A stretch of DNA of 64,000 nt from Gyromitra esculenta (lineage: Eukaryota; Ascomycota; Pezizomycetes; Pezizales; Discinaceae). The stretch is from contig JBCAML010000001.1 of NCBI GenBank assembly GCA_038503075.1, positions 1,984,001 through 2,048,000 of the forward strand, read 5' to 3'. Positions 45,401 through 56,679 of this stretch are shown here, in pieces. The notes under the pieces were generated by a model. The model saw only the letters and a list, made by a program, of their open reading frames with translations, did not search any database and was not told the DNA's origin. Made by a program: the position numbers and the translations under genes. Numbering within the stretch: the first letter of the stretch is position 1; each line of letters begins with the position of its first letter.

Positions 45401-47321
45401 CCAGTAAAGCTGACCCCCCTGCTAAAGAAGCCTATCTTTTGATTCTTACTGGTGAGGTTTTAGTTAGCACTGCGTTGAGCCACAGCAGACAGGTGGGGTC
45501 AGCACTTTTTTACCAGCAAAGGGATCTGTAGCTCTCAGGAGTATCGAGTTAGTACGAAAAGCCACAAAGAGTGGTAAGTGATTAGGCGGCTATTTTTATT
45601 AGAGGTAGGTTTGTTCTCATCCCTGCTCCCGCTGGCTGCTGCCCTACGGCTCGCAGCAAGCTGCACGGGAGGGGCTAGATGCAAGGCTGATCCCTAGGTG
45701 TGGTATCTTTAGGTATCTTTGCCTAGCAGTGGTCTTGCTTTGGCACTCGTGGGATACTTGATACAACGGCTGTTTACTATTAAAATACGAGTGAGAATTC
45801 ATGAATTGATAATCAACAGTGCTTCTCTGCACGGATTCCTGTGGGGCATTCTTCGTGGAAGGAACCCTCAACTGGGCTTTTCATAAGGCTACGGATAGTC
45901 AGTAGCCTAGCTATCTCGCTTACAATTGGATCGTATCAGTCTTCCTACAGGCATCAGAACCTCGATGGCGTTATACAGGTATCGGTTCAGAGTCCAAATT
46001 TCTGATTTTCAACATTTCAATTGGCGGTTCCTTAGTTGCTGGTTTCTGTGAGCCCTGGTACAATATATTCCGAATGGTGAGACAGCACAACATAATGTGA
46101 TCGAGATATAGAAGTAGATCCTGAGTGAGGGAATAAAAGAATGCGGGATATCTCTTGACTTGAGAAGCCTCTGTTTCACACAATGTCAGCTTGTATTATA
46201 ATTATTCCTAGCTATGTGTTGAGTTGCTCATCTTTGAGAGAGCTGAGAGTGGATCCACGAGACCGGATTAGTTAATAGGATAAAGGACTTGAGTGCCGTA
46301 ACATACCCGGTTAAATCCCACGCTACCTGAGAAGTTATCTAGTAATGGGTTCATTAAACGCAAAAATGAGGCTAAACACTACCTATGTCGCTTAAGTACC
46401 GGCCAAAAAAAGGTCTAGTAAGGTATAGAGTTACAGAAGTGCCCTATCATAGGGTGAGACAGTATATGTTGTAAAAAAGCCACAAACGGGAAGTACGTAC
46501 CTCCAGCAGGCGCGTAACGCATCCTTGTCTTAGACGTGCCGTCTCCGATAGGCTTAGTCGAGGGCTCTAGAAGCAGTGGCAAAATATTTTGTCATAATTG
46601 CATGTAGGTACACATAATGCGTATACTTGAGAGTTAAGCTATTTTCGCGAAGAAAAGCAATTAGAGTTAATTAAGAAACACCCAACTAACGGCCGAAGAG
46701 CTCAACAGCTACAGACCTGTATAAGCCAAAACATTTTTAGATACCCAAGAGTATGTATTCTGTGGACACTTTGAACTAAATTAAGCTGGTGACCTTTAAT
46801 GAACGAGATAAAATACTCAGGTGGCATGCTAGTAATGGCGATATGTTTCTTGAGTGCTACTAGAGGATAGCATTGTATTTGCCAGTGTCACATCAGCTGG
46901 CGTGCCAAATGGTGGAGTGGAGTCCAACATGTCAGTTCTCCCTGTTCAGCCCTCAATTTACTGTTTACCGAGTCACACACACACCATTTCTGATATTCAG
47001 CTCGCGATGGACTGGATTTGGAGGAATTGGCTAAGGGAATACCGAATTCCCAAAGGTCCTATGCTAGCTGAAGATACTTACTCCTATATAAAGGCCTGAT
47101 TACCACTCGCTTTAGTGAAGCAACAGAACAGTTCCCCAGCATCTACAAATACCTCGGAACTCCATCTTCTTCTGCTATAGTTATTGGTTCTTTGATACTA
47201 CCTTAGCACTAAGCTAGTCTATCTTCTTAATACGCATTTAATAGCAGAAATACACAAAGAAACCATGTCTGGTATCAATTCCACTTACAAATCCCTAAGG
47301 TCCAACAGTCACTAATGATGG

Positions 47322-50300
47322 ATGATGGATATAGCTCAGAGAATTCAAACAGCTCTTATGGAAAAGGATTTCACTTTACGTGTCGTCCAAATGATATCCA
47401 ACCCAGGCACCGAGAACGACCTTGTTCCTATTAAGAACGAGACTGTGGGAGGACTGGCTGGAACCTCGAAGGAGTCTGTCCAGGACGAAAAGGTTGACGT
47501 TTCTGATATGAAATTATCAACTTTGGCCAATTTGTAGGAATTTGACAGACACCCAGACCTCTAAATGTTTGCTAACGACTGACGACTTACTCTAGAGGAC
47601 AAAACGAACGTTTCATCAAGATTATGGGTGCTCTTGGTATTGGCAGAGGCCCTACCCAGGACTTGGAGCACATCATTCTGGTCCTTCACTACATGGCCAA
47701 TAAGACAAGCACAGAAACTCCTAGCGAAGTTGTTACAAAGGAAGAGATCGAGGTAATCGAAAGTCAAATCGTTATCCCTCAGGTATTTTCCCACGTAGCC
47801 CAGAGAATGACGAATTTTTAAGACATACTTACTGGTTCTGTATTATTATTTTAGGAAGAGAAGTCTGAATGTGCGTTGCCTGCATTCGAAGAGCAAGCTC
47901 CAGTAGTACAGAAATTCGAGTCGGAGGTTATTTCCGAAGTTGTCGATAATGATGCTGCCGCCGCTGTCGTTAGCCCTGAACCGATGTAGGCAGTCCCATA
48001 CGTACAGTGATTTTTTTTTTGAGTTTTACTATGGGAAGGCTGACAAATTTTTAGAACTCCCAGGGAAATGAACCTAGTTCACTGGAGAACTGTCTTTGAA
48101 TCGCTTAAGCTGTTGAATGGCGATATTATTGACGATAAGGATCAGGCACCTTTCAAAGCTTCCAAGCCAGGTAAACAGACTCAAAGATCTAGATTTATAT
48201 ATCGAAATTTTCTGGGAAATGGTAGAAGTTAACAAAGTTGTTTTTTTTTAGCTTTCCGTATCCAACGGCAGCTTACTGCTACAGATTACCTTTATGATGA
48301 GGACTCTATGGTAAGTGTCTAATGTAGTAATTTTCTCGTTGTGGTACCTTTACTGAAGAATCTGCTAGGGCCCAAATGCGGATCAAATACCATCATTCAG
48401 AGAGATGCATGAGAAAACCATTACTATTAAGGAAATCGCAAGCGAGCTTCAGAAAAATTTGGCGCTCAGTGGATTCTCCGAGAATTGCCTCTCTGTGGCA
48501 ATGTAAGTATTTCCTTCATGCTCGCCATAAGCCCACCTTCAAATCGTACCGCTACAGACACTAACACTACACCATTTAAGGGGAGCAACTATTGCGGCGT
48601 TCTCGGGATCTGAGGGGGTGGCCGAGGTAACCCAGGGCAGCTGCAATGGGGAAGGATTGGGGGGCCAATCTATGAAAGAGATTATAGGGTATTGGAAGGT
48701 AAATTAAGTCTTTCCAGCAATGATTCCTTTTGGAGATTTCTGACAGGAATAAAGGCTCCACAAGTTGAGGTGATTCTTAATAGAAACACCTTGGATCTTT
48801 CTTCGGACTGTAGGGCTGCTTTAGACAATATCATTAAAAACGAAAAGTATGAAGATGTGATGAACTTCTTGACAGATTATGGTAGGTTTATCTCGGACCG
48901 TTATCGTGGGATAGTTTCTCATGAATTGATTCTAGGAACGATGTTTGCGCAGCGGGTGGTGCTCGGAGGTCGTCTAATAAGCAACCAGACCTTGAGTGTA
49001 GCTACAGGCGCAGATCCGAAAGACTCCAAGAGTGAGCTAAAAGCGTCGATTGAGGCTAAACTCAGCGCTTCGCTACCTGAAACTTGCGGGGAAACGACTT
49101 CCGATAGCAATTCTTTTATATGGGAAGCTCAAGGGGGGAACACTGATTTAGCTCAGAGGTATAAAGCTACTGGAACAGATAACCTCAAATTAAGGGCACC
49201 AGAACTGATATTATTTATAGTCCTGACGCATGGCTACCTACCCTAAAAGATTTCAATACATGGTTTCCAATCACGGTAATACTTCATCTAGATTCATGTG
49301 TTCAACTAGGACTAATATTTCTATAGAGAGACAATGTGATCTATATAGATGAGATGATTTCTGGGTTCGAGGGCTACGAGAACATATCCACCATCTTCGC
49401 TGAAATTCTCGGCCAAGGCCGTACTGAGGAGTCTCTGGCCACTTCTCCATGGTCACCGCTATTAGCGGGGGATCTTAAAGGCCCAAAGAATCTTGTCGGA
49501 CTCGCAATCGATTCTTTCACCGGCCGTTTGAAGAAATTTCCATTTGAAGCTTTGGATTGGTCCCGCTTGAGTTTACCAAAAGAGGCACCCGAGCCTCCTG
49601 TTTCTTGGATGGTCTATAAAAATATGGAGGACATTAGACAGGAAGTCGTTTCTGAGCTAAGGGCGGGGTTTGGGATTGAAGGTCAAGTCAATGCTGCCGT
49701 TGTCCCAGCGTACCTTTACTCTCTTCAAGTATCAGATCGTTCCCTTTCGGTCATGATGAAATGGGTTTCCTCACCTAGAGAGCGAACAATGCCTAGCCGT
49801 ATGCTCAAATTGACAAATGACGCGGCAACGACTATCAGCAAGGGCGATTTAACCTTCTTTCAAAGATATGGTGATCGGTTTGTGTCTGGTTGGACCGAAC
49901 AATCTACCGTGATCGCTGTCTGGACAATCGAGGCTAATAAGAGAGGGCCTGAATTCGACGAATGGGGCACTAAAATTACGGAATACTTTAAGACCCCGCA
50001 AAGTCTTCTCGAAGGGTGCAACTTCCTTCGTGGCCTTGGTATCAACTGCTTTGTCGATATCTTCAAGAGCAACTCCGATTGCGACGCTATAGTCCTTGCC
50101 AAAGGCCATGTTCGCCCCACTGAGGTTTTCGCCAATATCGACGAATTGAGAGATACAGATTATATTCCTACCAGTGTTCAGCTTAAATCGTACCGCGCGG
50201 TATACCCTAACTACCAATCTTCTGCTCCAGAGTTTCCGGCTAGCAAGCTCAGGAAAATTAGGGACTTATTCCAGCGCAACATCCTTCTCCACATAAGAAG

Positions 50301-50996
50301 CAAAGCGAGCCCTTTCCGCAAAGATTCACCGCAAGAAATTGAGACTCGCTCGAATGTCTGGGACTTGCGGAACAAGCTTGAACAGGGGTGGAATCTCCAC
50401 GTTATCGATCCGCAAGGACAAGAGGACATAAATAACCTCGAGCTTAAGCATACAGAAAACGAGAACCAATTGGCAGTACGATTCTGCGCCCGGGATTGGC
50501 TTAGAAGATCGATGGAAACTGAAGAGAGTGATGAAGTAATGTCTGGGTAAGTTTGCGAGTCAATTGCCATAATTCCGGGCATGTACTAATGATCAGCAGC
50601 CGACGATTTAACTGTACCAAAAACATCGGTTTAATCCAGCCTTTCTTTAACGATTATGAACCACACATTGTTGATCAAGTTCGGAGCTGCCTTTCAACCT
50701 TTGAGCATAGGCAATCGTGGGATTTCGATATGTGGTCTCGTCAAGACGATCGCCGCATTTTCGAGATAGCTAAGCAACAAAGTCACTACCTTGTTGCCTA
50801 CCAGATGCACAACATATGGGGCAGTGATACCAATGGAGAATGGTGGATCGAAGATAATGATAAGAGAGCAGTCGCTAAACACAATCCCCGTGTTGTTCAC
50901 GAAAAGTTTAATCTCCGTGGATACAGTTGGGTATTGCACAGTTGGTGGTTGTCAAGGGACCAGTTCCCCTTCGCCGGTGAGGAGCTTTATGCCTAG
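47322..50996 (+). CDS. MACPF (membrane-attack-complex/perforin) domain protein
   Basis: Ten proposed exons: 47322-47533, 47596-47782, 47855-47985, 48055-48170, 48252-48310, 48369-48502, 48718-49158, 49221-49275, 49327-50546 and 50597-50996, giving about 984 codons in frame. Ordinary introns are 50-81 bp with GT..AG; the intron 48503-48717 is longer (215 bp) and its acceptor is uncertain. The MACPF assignment rests on exon 7: a DYGRFISDRY block, then LGTMFAQRVVLGGRL, which fits the family signature of an aromatic/Gly block and a GG pair. WEAQGGNTDL and the W..T..D...W spacing of the next exon support it. No signal peptide is visible. MACPF proteins oligomerise into membrane pores; fungal members have roles in defence or development, and activity here is unproven. 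The start (47322, 47325 or 47358) is uncertain. Confidence 0.7.
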
Positions 50997-52583
50997 AATT
51001 CGAAGTGTGACGAGGTTTATGCACACGAATTGATCATTTAATAATTTATTTTATCTTTGTTTGAGGGGGCATCCAAGAAACGGGGGATTGGATTGGGGTT
51101 GGAGATTGGATTTACTAATGCTGCGGGCAGGCATTCTTTCTTTATTTATTTCTTACCTACTTAAAACACAGATTGGATTTTTAAAACATATTTTTTTTGG
51201 CACATTCTATAAGTACACAGTTATTTTAGCCTCATCAATACGATCAATAGTTACAAGGACTATATAATGTTGTATACGTGGTTCCAAGAACACTTTACCT
51301 AGCTGTGCCGTTTTCCTCCAGTCTCTTCCGAGTGCTAGTTACATCAAGTCATCACAATGGTCCGGTATGGAATGTATGAAGCACATGCAATAGGCCTCCT
51401 GTTAGCTAGCTTTGTCTTTGTAGGTTAAGAGAAACTGGATGCTTAGTATTGCGTATACGTATATATGGATATAAAATTTGGATCTTTCGTTTTTTAGGTG
51501 GAAGAATTTACTCCACGGACAAGAAGGGGATCCGAGGTGAGGCAATCCTTTATTTTATCTCCGTATCTCCCCTAGCCAATCATTTATTACACTCAACCGC
51601 GATAAAGTGATTCAACTGAGTTTGAAAATTTCGGATATGCTCCGATATATTTTTTATGTACTCTGATCGTAAGAAATTACATATACAGTATGGTGCAAGA
51701 ATTGATTAAGGTGTACCTATATGTGACCTATAATGCAACTGCGGCTTGGCGAGTTTGGGGGTCTGTTCAGCACCTCTTGAATGAAAAGTAGTCAAAACAA
51801 TCTTGATCCTTTATTTAAGATGGATAAAACGGTTCCTATAGCCTTAGGGTCATACACACATATTTTTTAATTTTATTTTAAAGGTTCTAATGGGAATTTT
51901 AGAGAAATTTCAACATTCAGAAAAACAGTTTATTGGTAAACTGAATAAATTGTTGCATATTTTCTCCTTTGATGGGAAACCACTGCCGATCACCACCTTA
52001 AATCCGAAATTTTAGAATTCAATTCCATTATGAAAATCGGCTTAATTGACCAAAGCTCTCTGGCAGGACAAAACAAATCACTTAGTGGATGCTTCAGTAG
52101 AGCACTTTTATTGAAAATCAAGCCTTGCTTGTTGCAATAGGCGAGCAAAAAGGAGGTACACCTTATTCGATTCTTGCACTATACTAAAAAAAAACCAGTT
52201 CTCGGTTAACTTAAACTAAAATTTTCATCATTTCGGAGTTTGCAGTCTCAGTCTCAGTCCCGTTCGAATTCGGGAAGAAAGAAAGAAAGAGCATGCGCAA
52301 TGATCATGAAGGTTATATAAAGAAGACTTATGGTTTTTTTCCCCCGCAAAGTATGTCAAACAAGTAAGTGGCACTCCCATTACTTTTTTGAACCCAAGCT
52401 AATATTTAAATTTTTATGCCATTCCATAGAATGGCTCTCCACTCCCCCCACCAAACACATCCATTTCATACAACATCTCACATCCACCATCCACCCACTC
52501 TCATCCATCTTCCACCTAAAATTCGCTATAGCTATAATCATCTTATCCACCCCCCAACATCACCCTTTTTTTGTAGCTCTATC
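50997..52583. other. 1.6 kb intergenic spacer
   Basis: AT-rich sequence between the MACPF gene and cysteine-motif paralog B, both on the + strand. It has purine-rich GAAA repeats near 52272-52290. An upstream in-frame ATG at 52416 would add a Pro/His-rich leader to paralog B, but I treat that stretch as 5' UTR. No gene seen. Confidence 0.5.
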
Positions 52584-53369
52584 ATGTCGAATAAAAATTA
52601 CGAGGTTCGTCCGATCAGAACTCCTTTCACCACTTATGCTCCCGGGCTGCTTGCTTTTATGAACACTTTTGTCCACGACCTCGATATATCACCCATCGCC
52701 AACGAGGAAGACTCCGCTGCAATCGAACAGTTAGTCTGGTCTCTGAAGGCCAGTAATATTAGGGTTTGGGCACGCAAAAAATTCCCGAAACTCACAGAGA
52801 AGCTTAAAGCCCCAGGCTTGTACCCAGGACGCAGATTATGTCCCATCCATAAGAACATGGCTACTACGTGTCTCTTCAACCTCCACGACCTGATCATGGA
52901 CGAGATCAAAGCTCCAGCACAATTTTTCTGTCATCCAAAATTAGGAAACCACTACTTAAGCACCTTCGAGGATCTTAATCACATCTGGGATAAGGAATAT
53001 CAGAACCTCTTGAACCCGGTTACCGTTACGCAGCTCCTCCCTCCTATAGCAAATCACCAACTCTTCCAGGAAACCAACTGTGCCGGCTGCTGCCTTCGCC
53101 GGATATTCAGTGATCCCAACATCGTTGCAGTACTTATCATTGCAGTTCGCTTCAAAGAGTTTGAGCGCTACACCCTTGAGAGAGAAGTAGTGGATTACCT
53201 CGAAGTTGCGTGGAAGCTGCTGTCTGAAAAGATTCCTCACGTTATCGGGGCAAGCGGACAGGCGATTAGTGCTCGTGTGGAATTCGAAGCAGAAGCAAAG
53301 AGACTATCGGATTGGTCAAAATCCCCAGCCTTCAAAAAGGAATTGATGGAATCGATCGGACCGTCTTAA
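52584..53369 (+). CDS. Unrecognised cysteine-motif protein, paralog B
   Basis: Single exon, 261 aa from the ATG at 52584. An upstream in-frame ATG at 52416 adds 56 Pro/His/Ser-rich residues absent from paralog A, so the inner start is preferred. Blocks shared with paralog A: IRVWARKKFPK, YPGRRLCPIHK, LFNLHDLIMDE, FCHPKLGNHYL, a conserved IWD, ETNCAGCCLRRIFSD, AVRFKEFE, EREVVDYLE and EKIPHVIG. The conserved Cys in RRxC, FC and CAGCC, together with the IH histidine, suggest a structural metal site. No signal peptide or membrane helix. It lies 1.6 kb downstream of the MACPF gene on the same strand; whether that neighbourhood is meaningful is unknown. Confidence 0.75.
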   Translation: MSNKNYEVRPIRTPFTTYAPGLLAFMNTFVHDLDISPIANEEDSAAIEQLVWSLKASNIRVWARKKFPKLTEKLKAPGLYPGRRLCPIHKNMATTCLFNLHDLIMDEIKAPAQFFCHPKLGNHYLSTFEDLNHIWDKEYQNLLNPVTVTQLLPPIANHQLFQETNCAGCCLRRIFSDPNIVAVLIIAVRFKEFERYTLEREVVDYLEVAWKLLSEKIPHVIGASGQAISARVEFEAEAKRLSDWSKSPAFKKELMESIGPS

Positions 53370-55227
53370 TATAAGGTAGATAAAATCTCGTTGCTGCCAA
53401 ATAAATTTTCGTTTGTTAACTTTCAGTTCCTAAGTTTGGCCAAAGCGAAGCACGCGTACGCATGTATAGATTTGTTGGGATAAGCTCGGAGAAGAGTTCA
53501 AGATAATAAAATTATTAGCAGTGTAGGTAGAAAAAATGGCTTTGCTGTTCTTAGCCGAAGCAAACTCAAACCCCTTACAATTGCCAATAGGCTTACAGCA
53601 GATAGATCAAGTAATCAGTTACTCGTAATTATAATACAATTCGTTGATAATACATTTAGTTACATTCACCTCCTGCTCTAGCAGTAGTCTAAACTGTCAT
53701 TATTACCCGATTAATAGATTCAGTCGATGGAGCAACAGCCTTAAACAATGGTGAAGATAGACGACGGACAAGATGGCGTCGAAGTGAGCTGCTAGAAGAG
53801 AATTGCTGGCAAGGGTGTATGAAAATAATGTTTCGGCTTAGACTTTAATGAAACAGGCCAGGATAAATCGGTTACTTCTAACCAATACGTTTATTCGCGT
53901 TACACCAGTCCTCAGTTCTAACATTAGATACTAGAGTAAAGACCAGAGTCGGCTGATATATGTAGTTACATTGCCAGTGTGTCCAATAGGGCAAGGATAC
54001 TGGGGCAGTTATGAGGGCAAACTGCAAGGAAAATTAGCTTAATACGAGTCTCAGATTGCAGATTATGTGGGGAAATGTGCGCAGTACAAGGGTAGGTGAA
54101 TACTATATGATATGCAAATTAGGGTTCGTGCACAAGACAGCCGGTGCTGGAGCCGGGCATGGGACGGATTGGACGAGAAGGAGGTAATTCTCCCGTTCAA
54201 AAGTTAGGGGTTAAAGAGGAGATACTTAATCTTTGAGAGAAGATACAAAAGCCAAAATAAAAAAGACCAAATTAGCCCCACGCGGGGGTCGAACCCGCAA
54301 CCTTGAGATTAAGAGTCTCACGCTCTACCGATTGAGCTAGCGAGGCATGGTATTTTGACACATAATTAGTATTATAAACAATTTTTTTAGCAGTGGACAT
54401 TCACTACTAACAGTCCCAATAATAGCGCCCTTCAGAACTTTGATTACGATTTCTGAGTGGTAGTTAAAGAAAGACCACCCGAATACCCTAAACATCAAAG
54501 ATAATAGCAAATCTAACTTCATGGTGGAAGCTCAACATAAGACTCTATGTGACAGGAGTCTAACATTAAAATCACGAGTTATCACTCGCAAGCTCGGTGC
54601 ACCAAGTTCCAGGTGGACTCCATATCCACGCCGGTGGTCCTCAAAATTCGCTGGATCGTGTGACTAGAGTTGGAGTATGTGCTTCATTGAGTGGCTTGGG
54701 TTGGTCCCATCAGGAACCACTTCGCTCACTAAGCTAGAATCTAACTTCCCCCCATCTAAAGGAACACAGCCCATGGTTTCCTCACGATCAGATGTTTAAC
54801 CTTTAGTCCGGTCAGTTTTCCAACGCCAGCATGGGGACAGCTTAGCCATCTCCCAATGATTAAATTTAGCATACATCACATTCTTTAGAGGTTGCTGCTG
54901 GACTGCTTAAGGCTAGGTCCTGGGCTGACTCACTGATTAGAAAGTGGGGAACAAAAACTACTCCGCAGAAATAGGGAAAAAGTAGGTGCGTTTCCAGTTG
55001 TGGGATATAAAAAACACATTCTCAATTACTGATATGTACTTGCTGGCTCTCGAGCAGATTATTCCTCGACTTAGTATAAGATACCTGGTACACGCCATTT
55101 CCCACCATGTATAAACCCTAACGCCTCCCAAAATGCAGAACCCCAAAACCACAAAACCATATCAGCGCATGCATGCAAAATTAAGAATCTAAGCAAACGT
55201 ACAAATACATGTATTGCCCCATTCCCA
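53370..55227. other. 1.9 kb intergenic region with tRNA-Lys
   Basis: Contains tRNA-Lys at 54274-54346 and TACATGTA at 55206. Nothing else recognised. Confidence 0.55.
54274..54346 (-). tRNA. tRNA-Lys (anticodon CUU), intronless
   Basis: On the minus strand the acceptor GCCTCGC pairs with GTGGGGC with three G-T wobbles. The D arm is GCTC AATCGGTA GAGC. The anticodon arm carries CTCTTAA, with CTT complementary to AAG at + 54311-54313. The T arm is GCGGG TTCGACC CCCGC. 73 nt, no CCA encoded, no intron. Confidence 0.92.
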
Positions 55228-56679
55228 TCATCGACATTCTGCTATGCCCTTCCCCATCTTAGAAATTCTCTCTGCCAGTTCCCATATCCCCTTCCCCTCG
55301 CCTCTAAGTTCCTCAAGATGGTTCTCCAGTTCTCTTACTCGACGCCTAAGTTCGGTCCTTTCCTGTTCCCCAGCCTCTCCAACTGCAACACAGCAACCTC
55401 CACCGCCACCATCCGCCACCGCTGCTCGTAGCCTTTGGATATCACTCTTCAACCCTGCAGCTTCCTCTCTCAAAGCTTTCTCAACTTTGCCTGCGCTTTG
55501 TTCCAGCTTGCCCGCGTTTTGAACTATAACACCCCATTGAGTACCGCTCTTACGCATCTCGAGCTGCATATCGTCACGTTCCGTTCGCACTTCCAGCAAC
55601 GACTCCTCAAGGCCCTCAACTACTCCCAGAAGCCTCTCACGCTCATTCGACAATGTCTCATTCTCCTCTGTACACACAAGAAGCTTGCGATCCAGGGTCG
55701 AGGCACGGGTCTGGGAACGCGAAATGGCTGACAGCAAATTTGTGTGTTCATTCCTTAGTGTCGAGTGCGCTAACTCTAACGTCGACAAAGAATGCCTGAG
55801 ACTAGAAAGATGTGAAGTGTAAGCTGCTTGTTGCTCAGCTGTTGTCAGACTATTCTCCTGAAAATACTGCGGTGACTGAGTTGGGAGTGTGGGCTTTAAC
55901 CGGAGCAACAATGCATAAATTGTTTCAAGGCATGTCGTCAATGTTTCTATCGATGGAATCTGGTTTGGTGTTATTTGGGACGGATATTTTGAAGATGAAT
56001 TAGACGCAGACGGTGGAGCGCTGCTAGCCAAGTCGAGGACAAGATTATGGATTGACGAGACTAGGACAGTAAGGTTGTGAGGCGGAGAAGGGAACTGCTG
56101 TTGCTGTCGAGGAGGCGTTGCAGGACGAGGAGATGGAAGCGATGGAGGTTGTGGTAGGTGAAGTGGTGGTTGTGGAGTGAAGTGGTTAGAGTGATGATTC
56201 GATGGCTTGGAGTAAGCGTTGCCTGTTATGTCACCCCCAGCATGCGAATCTGGCCCCCGCCGATACATACTTCCCCCACCACCATTACTTCCTCCTCCTC
56301 CTCCTCCATCGCCGCCTCTAACGTCGACAGAAAGTATGCTAGGCGGCGAATTAGTTACTGGAGGGAGCTGTAGCCGTTCAGATCGATCGTTTGAGAGCCG
56401 TCGTCGTTTACGAGAATTATGCGGAGATGGCGCTGAAGATAGCGCGGATGGTCGCCGGTCGGCCATAGCCGAAAGCGCTGGTAGCGAAGGGCGTCCATTT
56501 AAGAAGGATGGTGGTGTAGCAGGCGACGTGTCTTCCCAGGGACGATAAGATGGAGGAGGCGGTGGAGCGGGAGGCGAGGCCATTGTAAAGGTAGGCGAAC
56601 AAGGTAGTACCAATGGAAGCAAAGCACCGCCTCGAGGGGGAGAGTGGATGGGAAGAAATTGTTTAGACGGTGGATTCAC
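55228..56679 (-). CDS. Unrecognised P/S/G-rich protein with C-terminal coiled coil
   Basis: Single exon. ATG at 56679 gives 483 aa; a second ATG at 56583 (MASPPAPPPPPSYRPW) gives 451 aa and starts a composition typical of such proteins. The N-terminal half is Pro/Ser/Gly-rich with a basic cluster RKRRRLSNDRSER that could be a nuclear localisation signal. About residues 275-470 form a long coiled coil (LSSLRHSLSTLELAHSTL, ENETLSNERERLLGVVEGLE, ELRRRVRELENHLEEL) interrupted by a GGGGGCC loop. It ends with ELAERISKMGKGIAE. A nuclear or scaffold role is possible but not shown. I do not recognise an orthologue. Confidence 0.7.
   Translation of the reverse strand: MNPPSKQFLPIHSPPRGGALLPLVLPCSPTFTMASPPAPPPPPSYRPWEDTSPATPPSFLNGRPSLPALSAMADRRPSALSSAPSPHNSRKRRRLSNDRSERLQLPPVTNSPPSILSVDVRGGDGGGGGGSNGGGGSMYRRGPDSHAGGDITGNAYSKPSNHHSNHFTPQPPLHLPQPPSLPSPRPATPPRQQQQFPSPPHNLTVLVSSIHNLVLDLASSAPPSASNSSSKYPSQITPNQIPSIETLTTCLETIYALLLRLKPTLPTQSPQYFQENSLTTAEQQAAYTSHLSSLRHSLSTLELAHSTLRNEHTNLLSAISRSQTRASTLDRKLLVCTEENETLSNERERLLGVVEGLEESLLEVRTERDDMQLEMRKSGTQWGVIVQNAGKLEQSAGKVEKALREEAAGLKSDIQRLRAAVADGGGGGCCVAVGEAGEQERTELRRRVRELENHLEELRGEGKGIWELAERISKMGKGIAECR

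Larger units (their letters stand above)
40635..47321. other. 6.7 kb gene-free region with transposon relics
   Basis: Contains a solo LTR (41546-41749), the hAT relic (41883-42446), one TACATGTA at 41223, a tRNA-like B-box at about 43213 and an AGGAGCGAGCT direct repeat near 45234. Short open frames (45301-45531, 46854-47099) have no recognisable domain. Confidence 0.55.

Noticed and set aside
48581..48707. Extra MACPF-gene exon after the acceptor at 48580
   Set aside because: Reads into a stop at 48705 and cannot be spliced in phase to the MACPF exon; kept only as a possible alternative exon in the findings.
52416..52583. N-terminal extension of paralog B from an upstream ATG
   Set aside because: Pro/His-rich leader absent from paralog A; similarity starts only after the ATG at 52584.
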